Shown here: positions 21,949 to 32,644 of the stretch, piece by piece | Numbering within the stretch: the stretch's first letter is position 1 | How the letters are laid out: each line of letters starts with the position of its first letter | From: Adenophora triphylla var. japonica | Lineage: Eukaryota; Streptophyta; Magnoliopsida; Asterales; Campanulaceae | Length of the DNA: 64,000 bases | NCBI GenBank assembly: GCA_022495995.1 | Contig: JAFEMH010001454.1 | Span: 1-64,000 of the forward strand | Direction of reading: 5' to 3' | Position numbers and translations under genes: made by a program | Notes under the pieces: model-generated | What the model was told of the DNA's origin: nothing | Seen by the model: the letters and a program-made list of their open reading frames with translations, nothing else | The model's database searches: none

Positions 21949-23773
21949 CAAACCCAAAGTGAAGCGCGAGGTGGTGGTCAAATCCGAGGTCGAGGTCGAG
22001 GAGGTCGAACCACGGGGAGGTCCGACATCATGACCGTGCACTTTTCAAAAGTGTCAATTGAAGGTACCAACAAATACACTGTTTTTTGCAACCATTGCAC
22101 TCAAAAAGTTGCCTTTATCCATGGAGGTGGTTATGTGTCATTTAAAAGACACTTAACGTCAAAGCACCCCGACCAAGTTGGAGATGCCCAAGATCAAACA
22201 CAACTACAAAGATTTACGGGATCCTCACAAGGTACGTCTTCGCAATTATTTAAATTTGATAATGCAACGTATAGAAGAGAAATGGCAAAATATACTGCTG
22301 CTAAAGGATTATCTTTTAATTTTGCTAATGATACATTATGGTCTAATATGGCACAACTTTGTTTAAATCCCGCGGCTAAAGAAATTAATAAAAATACAAG
22401 TACTCGTGATACTAAAGCCCAATATCTACAAGGGAAATTAACTTTAATTAATACGTTTAAAGATTTACCCCAAAAATTGTCAATATGTGCCGATATATGG
22501 AGTGATCATTGGCAAACTCATAACTATATAGGACTTATATGTCATTGGATTGATAGTAGTTGAAAATTACAAAAACGATTAATTGCATATAAATCTTTTG
22601 ATACTGTTCATAACGCTCAAAATATTTGTAACAAAATTGCTAGAGTTTTACAAGAATATGGATTAGTTCACAAAATTTTTTCAATTGAATTTTATAATGC
22701 TGCTAATAATACTGCTAGTCTACCATCACTCGTTGAAATTTGTCAACCATCCATTGGGGGTAAATTTTTTTAATGTTAGGTGCATATGTCATATTTTAAA
22801 TTTGTGTGTGCAAGATGGTTTATCAACTTTAAAGGAACATGTAGCCCCAATTAAGGAAGTTCTTGCTTATGTAATGAGAAATCATAGTGTAACAAAATTG
22901 TGAATTAGATTTTGTAAAACAAATAATATCCCACCTAAAAGATTTTCCCTAGATATTCCAAACCGATGAAATTCCACTTATATAATGTTATCCGACTCTT
23001 ATGATTTTCGTGAACTATTGTGTCACTTCACCGTTAGTTTTAGAGCACGCCGCTAAAATTAGTTATATATTTATGCATTTTAAAAATTGTCCAATTTTAG
23101 GTGAATGTATTAGTATGATGAGAACAAAATGGCTTAAGTATTTTTTGAACATTCCTCCATTGTTTTTAGTAGCTAAACTACTAGATCCTAGGATAAGAGA
23201 AGATGGTTTAGAACAAATACTTGATTATTATTATAAGAATCTATTTCTCATCGGCTTTGATTTGTTTTTAGATAGACCTATCCCAAAGGCAAAAGACGTT
23301 GTAACTGAGACTAAAAATATTGTATATGCACTTTATAGAGAATATTATGATATTTTTGGTAATATTGTTTATCCTAGTAGTGAAAATGTAGGTGGTAGTT
23401 CTCACGAAGATAGTGATCCCTTTAACTTTATTGATAATTTAATTAGTTCTAGAAGTCAAAAACGTCAACGAGGTGGCTCCACTTATGTTGAACTTGAAAA
23501 TTATTTAACCACTTCTTTTGAGCCTATAGAAGAATTTGAAATTGTAAAGTGGTGGACACGAAGGGCAAACAACTATATCCTATTCTATCATTGATAGCAA
23601 ATGAGATCCTAGCCGCTCCCGCCTCAACCGTCGCCATAGAAGAAGTATTTAGTGTAGGAGGAAATGTCTTGTCTGATCGAAGGTCAAGATTGTCTCCATA
23701 TAATTTAGAATATCAAATGGTGCTCGGCGATTGGCATAAAGCCGAACTACGACTTCAAGATAAAAAAAAGTAG
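21949..23773 (+). pseudogene. hAT transposase, BED finger to dimerisation domain
   Basis: A BED-type zinc finger is visible at about 22087-22170 (C-x2-C, then FKRHLTSKH), after an RGRGRGG basic stretch. The central part keeps hAT-like text, for example LSICADIWSDHWQTHNYIGL, before an in-frame TGA at 22561. Further frameshifts or stops occur at about 22770, 22900 and 23580. The C-terminal dimerisation region keeps VKWWTRR (near 23550) and ASTVAIEEVFSVGGNVLSD (near 23620-23680), diagnostic of the Ac/RICESLEEPER-type hAT family. The protein would bind the element's ends and cut and paste it. At least four breaks make it a pseudogene. Confidence 0.85.
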
Positions 23774-24496
23774 TTCCGAGGAGGAGGAGGCCTTTGATGA
23801 AGATACATCGGGGAGCGAAGCCGAATGAACTACGCCGCTCTTTAGACTTTAGATTAGGTTAATTGTAATTTTATAGATTAGAATTTAGATTAGGTTTATT
23901 TTTATTTAATTGTAATAGTTAGGTTGAGGTAAAGGCTCTTAAATGTCCCCCCTTATTTATAAAAGGGTAAGGTTGGTTGTCCCTCTCTTTGTAATTTTAT
24001 TTTAATTAATAAAATTTAAGGGTACCGTCCATTTTTCTTTTATATACTTTCGTTTATTTTAAAAAAAGTTAAGTTTTATTTCTTTCAAAATTCATAACTT
24101 TTTTATATAATTTTTTGCAAAATAAGTATTTAGTAAACAAAAGTCTAAAATAGTCTTCTTTATCCAAAAAAAATTTAAAAAAAATAACTTTTTTATTGAA
24201 CTTAACAGAAACTGTTAAAAATTTAACTGTTTTTTGAAAAAACTGTTAAAAATTTAACAGTTTAAAAGTTAGGGCGACCGGACTAATCATTCGGCCTTCT
24301 TGGACGGCCGCCCTAAATATAAATTTTTATTTTTATTTTTTGAAAATGGCGATTCAAAATCGAAATCGGTACAGACGGTCCAAATCGAAAACCAGAATAG
24401 TGCAAAACCGGTCCAATTATAGTTCAAGTTTGGGCGATTTGGTGAACTGCCGATTCAGAATCGGAACCGCCGATCTGAACCGGCTGGACACGTCTA
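23774..24496 (+). other. hAT 3' non-coding region
   Basis: This AT-rich 3' part follows the transposase. It holds short inverted 'aaaatttaacagttt' motifs near 24200-24260 and the subterminal CCGGTT/GAACCG motifs before the terminal repeat. No gene was seen. Confidence 0.7.
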
Positions 24497-24504
24497 GTTA
24501 AGAC
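24497..24504. repeat. hAT target-site duplication, right
   Basis: GTTAAGAC matches 9005-9012 exactly and so fixes the hAT boundary. Confidence 0.9.
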
Positions 24505-24749
24505 CCACCGTAAATAATTCCATCTGTAACTATGGAGTAATATATTCAAAAGATAATAAGCTAACCCGATTCCCAATTTTCAATTATTTTATTTGTAAGA
24601 GAGAGTCAAAGAAGTAGTAGTTTGTTCTTGACTAATTAAAAAAAATGGTTATTTATTTCAAGAGAAATGTAATCAATTTTTAACTACTCCCTCTGTTTTG
24701 GTATGGTATTTTATAAACTAATTATTGCATTTCTAAATAACAAAAGAAA
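24505..24749. other. Spacer between hAT and Tat-B
   Basis: AT-rich DNA with one Stowaway-like end (ACTCCCTCTGTTTTGGTATG at 24687) that has no partner. No gene was seen. Confidence 0.5.
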
Positions 24750-24969
24750 TGATGCAAGAATTGTCCGAATTAGCATTATTCTAGCAATATGATGTAATTC
24801 AGCTAATAGAATCTGAAATCACGAACAAACGATTGGCCGAAATAGTTTTCGGCTAATATTCTCCGACGTGATAATGAGTTATATGTATGAGTTTAAAGAA
24901 CTTGTATACAAACAACGTAAATCTCAAATAGCCAAAATGACGTTACCTTTCTCTGTTGAGCATAAATTA

Positions 24970-25523
24970 GGCTCCATTTGTTTGGGGGGAAATGACTTCC
25001 GGAAAATGATTTCCTGAAAAATGTTCTAAAGGAAAATATTTTTCGGAAAAGGAATATATTTTCCGGAAAAATGAAGATGTTTTTCAGAAAATGAAGATGT
25101 TTTCCTGAAAAATGAAGATGTTTTCCGGAAAATGAGATAAATATGTTTTCAGCTGTTTGGTAAGGAAAATATTTTTCGAAAAATATCTTCATGTATTTAA
25201 TGAAAATATTTTTCGAAATCCGAATATTATTAGATTAATGTGATGATATATTTTTATTGAAATGAGTGTCTTCAAAATTATATTTTCTTGAATTATTAAT
25301 ATTTTTATAAAAACTTTTTTTTTCCTTTTCTTTTTTAATTTTTCTTCAAATCAAGTATTTTTTTTAGCTAATTGTTATAATGTAGATTTTAAAAAAATCA
25401 GGCTTAAAATATTATCCATCCATTTTTTACACAATTTTTGAGTTTATTATTGATAATTTATTTGTTAATTAAAACTCCAAGAAAATAAATAAAATAAAAA
25501 CTGAGATTTTGGTGACTTGAAAA

Positions 25524-25620
<97 letters not shown>

Positions 25621-25977
25621 TTTCAATGAGTGTTAATTATTTCGTGAATAAAGCAAAAATGGAAGAGAGTAGAATGGTGTACCTTGTGAAATATGAGTTG
25701 TACATGAAGGGCATTACCATTTTTCGAAAAACAACTTCCTTAGGAAAAATCCGGAAAACAACTTCCTTAGAAAGGCGAAAAATGTTTTCCGAAAAACGTT
25801 TTCTCCATTTTTCGAAAAACAACCAAACACCAGAAAATTGGGAAAACGTTTTCCGAAAAACAACCAAACACCAGAAAATGAGTTATTTTACGGAAAACGT
25901 TTTTCGAAAAACAACCAAACACCGAAAAATGGGGAAAACGTTTTTCGAAAATCATTTTCCCCAAAACAAAAGGAGCC
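24970..25977. mobile_element. Tourist/Harbinger-type MITE 1, TTA duplication
   Basis: The ends GGCTCCATTTGTTTGGGG and (reverse complement) GGCTCCTTTTGTTTTGGGG are inverted repeats, flanked by TTA at 24967-24969 and 25978-25980. The subterminal regions repeat TTTTCCGAAAA/TTTTTCGAAAA motifs in both orientations. The interior holds a (TA)n tract. The frames at 25626-26054 and 24893-25192 are translations of these repeats. Confidence 0.85.
25528..25617. repeat. (TA)n microsatellite
   Basis: About 45 uninterrupted TA units lie inside MITE 1. This length is likely to vary between individuals and between assemblies. Confidence 0.95.
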
Positions 25978-25980
25978 TTA

Positions 25981-26722
25981 GACTATCCACAATGGTTTCA
26001 TCCCCTTCCCCCATTTCATCTAAATGCTTTTTACACTTTTTCTCATTCACCTAATATTTCATATACCCATTTCATTTACCCCCCTACAATGGCTAAATTA
26101 AATTAAATTTCAACTCCCTCCAACTCATCATTCTATACCCCACCGCTTTTATTTTATTTATATTCTCTATTTTTAATTAGTAAAATAATAATTATTATTA
26201 TTATTATTTGTAATTAAAAAAATATTTCACACTTAATTAAAAAAAATATTGCATCAATTTATAGGGAAAAAATAATGATTTGTTTTAAATAAAGGCTAAA
26301 ATGAAGAAGGATAATTGAGAAATGAGTATTTTTTTTTTTTTTGTCCAAATCAAATGAAACTTATATCAATTTGTAGGAAAAAAAATGATGAATTTTGATG
26401 AAAAAAAATTTTAAAAAAAATAATTTACTAGGTGATAATTAAGCTCAAAGATTTGAGATAAAAAAAAAATTCGAAAATTCAATGGACCAATTAGAACGTA
26501 ACACTTGACACAACAAGAAAAAACAAAAAAAAAGGAAAATTAAACATCCACACGCGCTAGCCAAGGCGGTGTGGCCCACGCGCCAAAAGCGAGCCAATAG
26601 TCGCGCGACACGTGTCCAAGGCACAACTTTTTTTTTCACGGGATGAAATTTTTCATCCAACCAATTTCATCCAACCATTGCATCATTTCATCCAACATTT
26701 CACACAGCCATTGTACTTAGTC
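25981..26722. mobile_element. Tourist/Harbinger-type MITE 2, TTA duplication
   Basis: The ends GACTATCCACAATGG and (reverse complement) GACTAAGTACAATGG are inverted. They are flanked by TTA at 25978-25980, shared with MITE 1, and at 26723-26725. Subterminal text repeats 'tttcatccaac' and 'ttcatccccttccccc'. About 742 bp, no gene. Confidence 0.8.
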
Positions 26723-27103
26723 TTAGTATATATAGTGTTGTAATTTGATATTTATAAATCTTGTAGATCAAGTAGGGAAAGTAGGCGTAACTGACTTCGA
26801 GAATGTAGGAGGTGCTTACTTTTGGCGACGTGGGTTGACGCAATTTTAGTTTAGTCGAGGTCGCCCAATATGATTAGGTCGACTTGAATTCGTGCCTTGG
26901 TTAGGCAGAGATTATGCAAGGGGTAGACTATGAGTCGGACGAAACTAGCTCGGGACCATGAAAGCTCGGAGAATAAGATTGGTCGACTGGATCTAGTTGG
27001 ATGAGCGCACGTATTTCCGTGATGCTTTAATGGGTCTTTACGCTTGATGGACCTCTGGGCCTGTTTGGACGTTGGGCTTGGCCCATCACTTTTATTTTGT
27101 TTA

Positions 27104-27610
27104 TTGGCCCCTAACTTTATATCTTGACCTGTCAGATAGAAAGTTATGATAAATCTTTTGATATTGGACGTACGTAGGTAGCGCTTACAGTTTAACTCGT
27201 AAGGTGTTGTTCGTTACTCGAGGTTTAACTTTTGGCGGTTTGTTGAGCTGTTCTCCATACGCCGTTTTCCGCACATAATGATACGGTTTCTGTCGATTGG
27301 ACATTCGTCTTGGGAACTGGCGTGGGCATTTAATTCGGTCCATTATTTGACAATAATCCAATGGTTATCCAAACTTTTCCAATTCGGGTAAGGAAAAGAA
27401 AAGTATAAAAGGAGCAAATTCAGTCTTTTCCAAACTTTACCGTCTCCGAATTTCATAAGAACTTGGCAAGAAACAGAAGGCAAGAAAACCATCTCCGGCG
27501 TTATCAAGCTCTTTTCTGGTGATTCAGTACCCTTCCCTTCATCGAAACTTCAAGTATTCTTCGATTTTGATCTTTCGGGTTTGATTTTGAAGCTTTTCTC
27601 TGTTTCTGCC
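27104..27610 (+). other. Tat-B region upstream of the antisense gene
   Basis: It starts with the polypurine tract of Tat-B, seen reversed as TTGGCCCCTAACTTTATATC. The rest precedes the antisense gene's ATG at 27611 and should include its promoter. AAGTATAAAAGG at 27401-27412 is a good TATA candidate about 200 bp before the ATG. No coding sequence. Confidence 0.55.
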
Positions 27611-29702
27611 ATGGCTAGAGTTTTAGGTTTTGAGATGGGGGCAAGGTATGGGTATAACTGTACGAACCTTAGGGTATACAAACGGGTAGAAGGTCCCTGG
27701 AGAGAATTAACCTTAGAAGAGTGTATTACCATCATAACCAAGTGAAGTTTGTTTTTTGGTGAGATTGGGTTTCCTCCTGGTGAGAGTATGAGGGACCTGG
27801 TTACTGCCACGGGTTGTCCGCTTCCGTCTCTTTAACAAACTCATTGACCACCTAATCATTTTTTACATCAATTCTAATAAACCTCCGTTTCCTCGTCATA
27901 GGCTTGCTTTCCCAGGGGAATCTAGGTCGCCCGTAGGTAGTTTGGATCCCTATTCGTCTAGGACTGATTCTCCTGTTTCTTTGTCTTCTTTAGAAATGGC
28001 GAGCAACTATCAATATAACGGGACCAGTCAGACCGAGGCGTCGAACTCCTCCTCAGCAAGAATTATGGATAGATTCTGCTCCACAGTGGTCGTTGGTCGG
28101 AATGAAAGGGGTTATGTGGCCCCCAAACCCCAGGTCGGCAAGAAGTCAGCCGAGTCTAACCTTAGGATCCTCCACGATCATTTTGAAATGTCAAGATAGG
28201 ATTTCTAACTAACCCACATCACGGAGAGGCAAAGGAAGGCCCATTCGTGGTCACATTAGGCGCTTAGTTCGAGCAAGGTGGCTTTTACTATGGCCAATTT
28301 GAGGTAGGGTTGAGACTCCACTTAGAGCCTTTCACTTGTGAGTTTCTAGAGTGTATGGCCGTTGTGCCGATGCAGCTCGGGGCCAACGCAATTAGGGTGC
28401 TGGTCGCCTTCGCAATGGTGTGTCGGTTCGTTGGGTATGAACCGTGAATGCAAGTGTTCAAAAATTTTTTTAAAGTGGTGGTCAACGACACGACCTGGGG
28501 GATCAACCCCCTTGCCAAAGCTAAGGCCCCCAAGCTCTTTTCTAATTTGCCCGACAAGGTTTTGGGCTGGAACAACCACCTGATTTTGGTGGAGAGTAGG
28601 AAAGGCTAGGAGTTCCCACTACCAGAAGAGGATTCTGAGCCCATGAAAGAGGAGTACTATTGGGTCCCAGAATGGAGCGATGTTTAACTCGTAGGTTCAC
28701 ATTTGTTGCTTGCAAGAGTACAATTAGTTGGGAAACCTTGGAGTTGAGCAAGGACTATTATGTCCAAGCCGGGATGATGATGGGAGGAGATGGAGGGGTA
28801 GCTACTTTGGTTCCAATAATAAGGAGCTTTAGGTATCCAGATTGGGTTATCCACGAGAGCGATTTGAGACTTAGTGCCATTTCTGTAAAAGAACTCCGGG
28901 CCACTGCAAGAATTTGGTCCACTATGGCGGTTAAGTCTCTTCTCACTATTGTTTTTCTTTTCGCTTAAGTTCTTGCTCGTTCTTCTTATACTGACCCTCT
29001 TTTTTCTTGTCTGTGCAGTTTTAACTCCCGAGCAAGAGAGCCACAAGAAGCGCATTGTTGACTTGGGAGATCGCCTTAGGAGCAAGAAAGGACATGGTCG
29101 TGCCAATGCTTCGGCCAATAGGGAGACCGAATCTATAGCAAGGAATAGGTTGCTCCCAAAAGAAGGAGTAGGGATGGTCCCTATTGATGGGACTGAGCCC
29201 GTCCAACCTATTGAGCAGGAGGCCCCCAGGTAGGAGGGAGGAGCAGATATGCTGGTGGAGCAGAGGTCAAGCTCCGACTTGCAGGTTGGGAGGATAGCTG
29301 ATCAAGAGCGCTAAGCCGCCGTGGTTGATTTGGAGCCCAAGCAAGAGGGGCACGATGATACTGAGGGCACCATAACCCTTAACCGGACCAGGAAAAGGTC
29401 TTGGGTTAAAGTGGTTATTGATTAAGATGGTACTTCTAGGCCTGCGGGTTCTATCTCCAGCCCCCTTACCTTTCAAGCTCCCACCATCAAGGATGCCGGG
29501 GAGGTACAGTCATTGGTGGAGACGTTAAGTGATGTCCCTCCTCTTACTGGGGTGAATTCACTGTGCCGCCAATACCCTGAGCTGGGATTGGGCCAGGTCA
29601 TCATATGTCGAGCTGTGGACATAGACCTGTTGGCCACTTTTGCTGAGGAGGGGCTTACTCCTGAGGAGTTCAGTGACCGTTCCAATTTGATCGCTCACGA
29701 AT
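27611..29702 (+). pseudogene. Tat-B antisense gene, exons 1-2 (decayed)
   Basis: It is homologous to the Tat-A antisense gene. Exon 1 starts MARVLGFEMGARYGYNC at 27611. A TGA at 27743 stands where Tat-A has tryptophan (ILTRWEL), and further frameshifts follow. Recognisable later parts include NERGYVAPKPQ near 28105, VAFAMVCRFVGYEP near 28410 and YVQAGMMMGGDGGVA near 28770. The first intron ends with TGTGCAG at 29016; exon 2 starts VLTPEQESHKKRIVDLG at 29017, matching the Tat-A exon border. Exon 2 ends near 29702, where the donor reads ATAAC instead of GTAAC. Exon 3 is past the copia insertion, at 34914. Confidence 0.8.
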
Positions 29703-29790
29703 AACCACATATCCTTTTTTCAGTTTCTACGTTTTTTAGCTTCATCATTCTGACCGTGTCATTTCTGTCTCGCAATCTCTGGCTCTAATC

Positions 29791-30329
29791 TGTTGGGATA
29801 GAGGACCAACCGGGCTAGACATCGAAGCAAGGGGGAAAAACTCGTCAGGGGTTGCTGGGAACAAGAGCGGCCGCGCAGGTGGTGTGCGCGACCGCGCTCT
29901 TGGACAGAGATTGATGCTCGGGTGGAATTCTTCGAGGGCGACCGCGCTGGATAGTGAGGGCGACCGCGCTGGAGGATTTTACAATGGCGTTGGAGTTTCT
30001 GGAGGGTTGCGCGACCGCGCTCGGGGTGAGGGCGGCCGCGCTCGGCCCGTTTTTCAGCAGTCATAGTTTCCTTGTTTGATTAGGTTTTGGTTTAATCCCT
30101 AGGTCATATATAAACAATGTTCCGCCTCCAATTCAGTTGTAACAAAAATTCTACATACATAGTGCAAGATCCTGGCTTGGTAGTGCCCCCAGACGTAGCC
30201 AATCAAATTGGTGAACTGGGTAAACAATTTCTCTTGTCTTTTCTGTGCTTTTGATTTTCTTTTGCTTTGTTTGTGTGCGATTATTATTCTTGTGGTTTGC
30301 TTGGTTTGTGGAGGGCCATATTCACAACA
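29791..30329 (+). repeat. Copia 5' LTR with GC-rich repeated motif
   Basis: This 539-bp LTR has TATATAAA at 30107-30114. Upstream, 29865-30052 carries six copies of GCG(A/G)CCGCGC, an unusually GC-rich block in an AT-rich region. Confidence 0.93.
30107..30114 (+). promoter_or_regulatory. TATA box in copia 5' LTR
   Basis: TATATAAA lies about 220 bp before the LTR end and is preserved in the 3' LTR at 34687-34694. Confidence 0.65.
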
Positions 30330-30331
30330 AC

Positions 30332-30343
30332 TGGTATCAGAGC
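30332..30343 (+). other. Copia primer-binding site, initiator tRNA-Met
   Basis: TGGTATCAGAGC is the standard copia primer site and lies directly after the 5' LTR. Confidence 0.9.
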
Positions 30344-30385
30344 TTTTGGTTTCAAGATCAAGGGAGTTGTTCCAAGCAATCAAGA

Positions 30386-32526
30386 ATGGGCAAAGACAAA
30401 CAGGCGGTTGAGAAATTCGATGGGTCTGACTACGGATATTGGAGGATGCAGATTGAGGATCTCTTGTACAATAAGGATCTCTACAAGCCTCTGAAGGGTG
30501 TCAAACCAGAAGATGTAAGTCAGGAGGAATGGGAACTCATGGATCGGAAAGCCCTAGGGGTGGTTAGATCTACTTTGTCAAAGTGGATTGCGAAGACTAC
30601 CAGGAAGGCGACAACCACCAAGGAGCTATTGGATTATCTTACTGAGAGATTTGAAACTCCGTCTGCTGCAAATAAGGTTGATTTGATACGTAAGATGGGT
30701 AGTCTCAAGATGTAAGAGGGAGGATCCTTGGCTAAGCACATCGATGAATTTATGGATGTCATAGATTCATTGACAGCGGTGGAGATCAAGTTCAATGATG
30801 AGGTTCATGCATGCTTGTTGCTAGCTTCTTTACCGGCAAGTTGGAGCGGAACGGTGACTGCAATCAACGCTTCAGCAGGTAAGAAGAAATTGAAATATGA
30901 TGATGTTAAAGACTTTCTTTTAGGTGAGGAAAATCGCATGAAGAAGTTGGGGACATCAAGTACTTCGGGAGCGGCTTTAGCTACTACTAGTAGGGGGAAG
31001 CCGGGTACTAGCAAACAAGGGAGAACCGAATCAAGGGAGAACGGAGTGAGTGGAAAGGGCAAAGCTGATGAGACCAAGGACAAACCGAAGGTTGCGAAGG
31101 AATCTGTTCAGTGCTATTATTGTAAGGAATTGGGACACTTCAAGAGGGATTGTCCAAATCGTAAGGGCAATCAGGTGAATGTGGCAGTCGAAGGTGATGA
31201 TGTACTGGTTCTGAGTGTTAGTAGTGCACTAGAATCATGGGTGCTGGATTCGGGGGCATCATTCCATTCTTGCGGGCATAAGGAAGAGATGGAAAACTAC
31301 ACTTCCGGTGATTTCGGGAAGGTCTATCTGGCGGATGGCGAGCCTTTGGAAATCAAGGGGAAGGGGGATGTCAGAATAGGAGCATCAGATGGGAAGGTCT
31401 TACATCTGAACGGGGTCAGACACATTCCGGGTTTGAAAAAGAACCTACTTTCAGTTGGGCAGTTGGACGACGAAGGTTACAAGGTGACATTCGATCATAG
31501 AACCGGGTTATTACCAAGGAGGATTGTGAGATCGCTCGGGGTAATAAGGAGGGGACTTTGTATTTGGCAAATAACACCAAGGACAAGATCGCGGTGGCAG
31601 CAGCCAAGGGTGATACGGATTTGTGGCACTGTCGATTGGGTCACATGAGTGAGACAGGATGAAGGTGCTTTGTTCAAAGGGACTACTACCGGGTTTGAAG
31701 ACGGTCAACGTGGGGATCTGCGAGGATTGTATGTTTGGCAAACAAGGGAGAAATAATTTCTCGAGGACAGTAGGGGTTTGAGGAAGCAAAGTTGGAATTG
31801 GTTCACACGGATTTGTGGGGGCCATCTCCTACATCTTCGGGTGGTGCGTCATATTACATGACTTTCATTGATGATTCTACAAGGAAGGTTTGGGTCTATT
31901 TCTTGAAGGGGAAAGATGAGGCTTTCGAGGTGTTCAAGAAGTGGAGGGCCTTGGTGGAGAATCGACGGGACTTAAGCTTAAGTGCTTGAGATCGACAATG
32001 GTGGGGAGTATGAGCTTGGTGAGTTTAGGGAATATTGTGCGCGAATGGGATTCGTATGGAGAAGACTCCAAAGCGGACACCACAACTCAACGGGGGAGCA
32101 GAAAGGATGAACAGAACATTGAATGAGCGGGCTAGAAGTATGAGACTGAAGTGTGGACTTCCGAAGACGTTCTGGGCATATGCAGCTGACACGGCGGCTT
32201 TCTTGATCAATCGGGGACCATCGGTACCATTGGGAAATGGAATTCCAGAGGAAGCATGGAGTGGCAAGCAGGTAAATCTGTCATTTCTTCGCATATTTGG
32301 TTGCGTTTCTTATGTTCATGTTGATTCTGCTGAGAGAACTAAATTAGATGCTAAATACTGTAAGTGTACATTTATTGGGTATGGCGGGGATGACTTCGAG
32401 TACAAGTTTTGGGATGACCAAAATCATAGAGTTATTCGTAGTCGAGATGTGGTATTCAATGAACAGGTTTTGTACAAGGACGAAAGGGGGCATCTGATGA
32501 CACTAGTTCGGAACCGGATATTGTAG
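30386..32526 (+). pseudogene. gag-pol: Copia gag, protease and integrase (broken)
   Basis: The frame starts MGKDKQAVEKFDG at 30386. An in-frame TAA at 30713 interrupts gag between SLKM and EGGSLAKHIDEF; the same frame then continues. A CCHC zinc knuckle CYYCKELGHFKRDC lies at 31112-31153 and protease WVLDSGASFHSC near 31240. Near 31500 the frame is lost, and the gag-pre-integrase region (LWHCRLGHMSE near 31620) is in another frame, followed by further breaks. The integrase core is recognisable from LVHTDLWGPSPTSSGG near 31795. A one-base loss near 31990 disrupts the second aspartate region (DNGGEY), and the glutamate region (GGAERMNRTL) is at about 32090. The protein would package, process and integrate the element. 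Confidence 0.88.
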
Positions 32527-32644
32527 AGGTGGATATTCCTAACTCGAGTGGGAGCAGAACGGTTCATGATGACCATGGTCAGGAGGTCACTGAAGATGAA
32601 CCACGTACTCCGGAACCGGATATTCCGCTGCGTAGATCCAGAGG

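Larger units (their letters stand above)
9013..24496 (+). mobile_element. hAT DNA transposon, split by Tat-A retrotransposon
   Basis: The ends are inverted repeats, TAGACTTGCCCAACCGGT at the left and the reverse complement TAGACGTGTCCAGCCGGTTC at the right. They are flanked by an exact 8-bp duplication GTTAAGAC at 9005-9012 and 24497-24504, the hallmark of the hAT superfamily. Subterminal regions (9030-9230 and 24350-24485) are packed with AACCGG/CCGGTT and GAACCG motifs. Without the inserted retrotransposon the element is about 3.3 kb. Its transposase gene is broken by the insertion and by stops and frameshifts, so it is not autonomous now. Confidence 0.93.
24750..27103 (-). repeat. Tat-B 3' LTR with two MITE insertions
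   Basis: LTR sequence is present at 24750-24966 and 26723-27103 and matches 37207-38159. The interruption between GAGCATAAAT and GTATATATAGTG corresponds to the continuous GAGCATGGATTAGTATTTATAGTG at 37412-37435, so the two MITEs went into this LTR after the element inserted. The outer end (24747-24750) is uncertain by a few bases. Confidence 0.8.
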
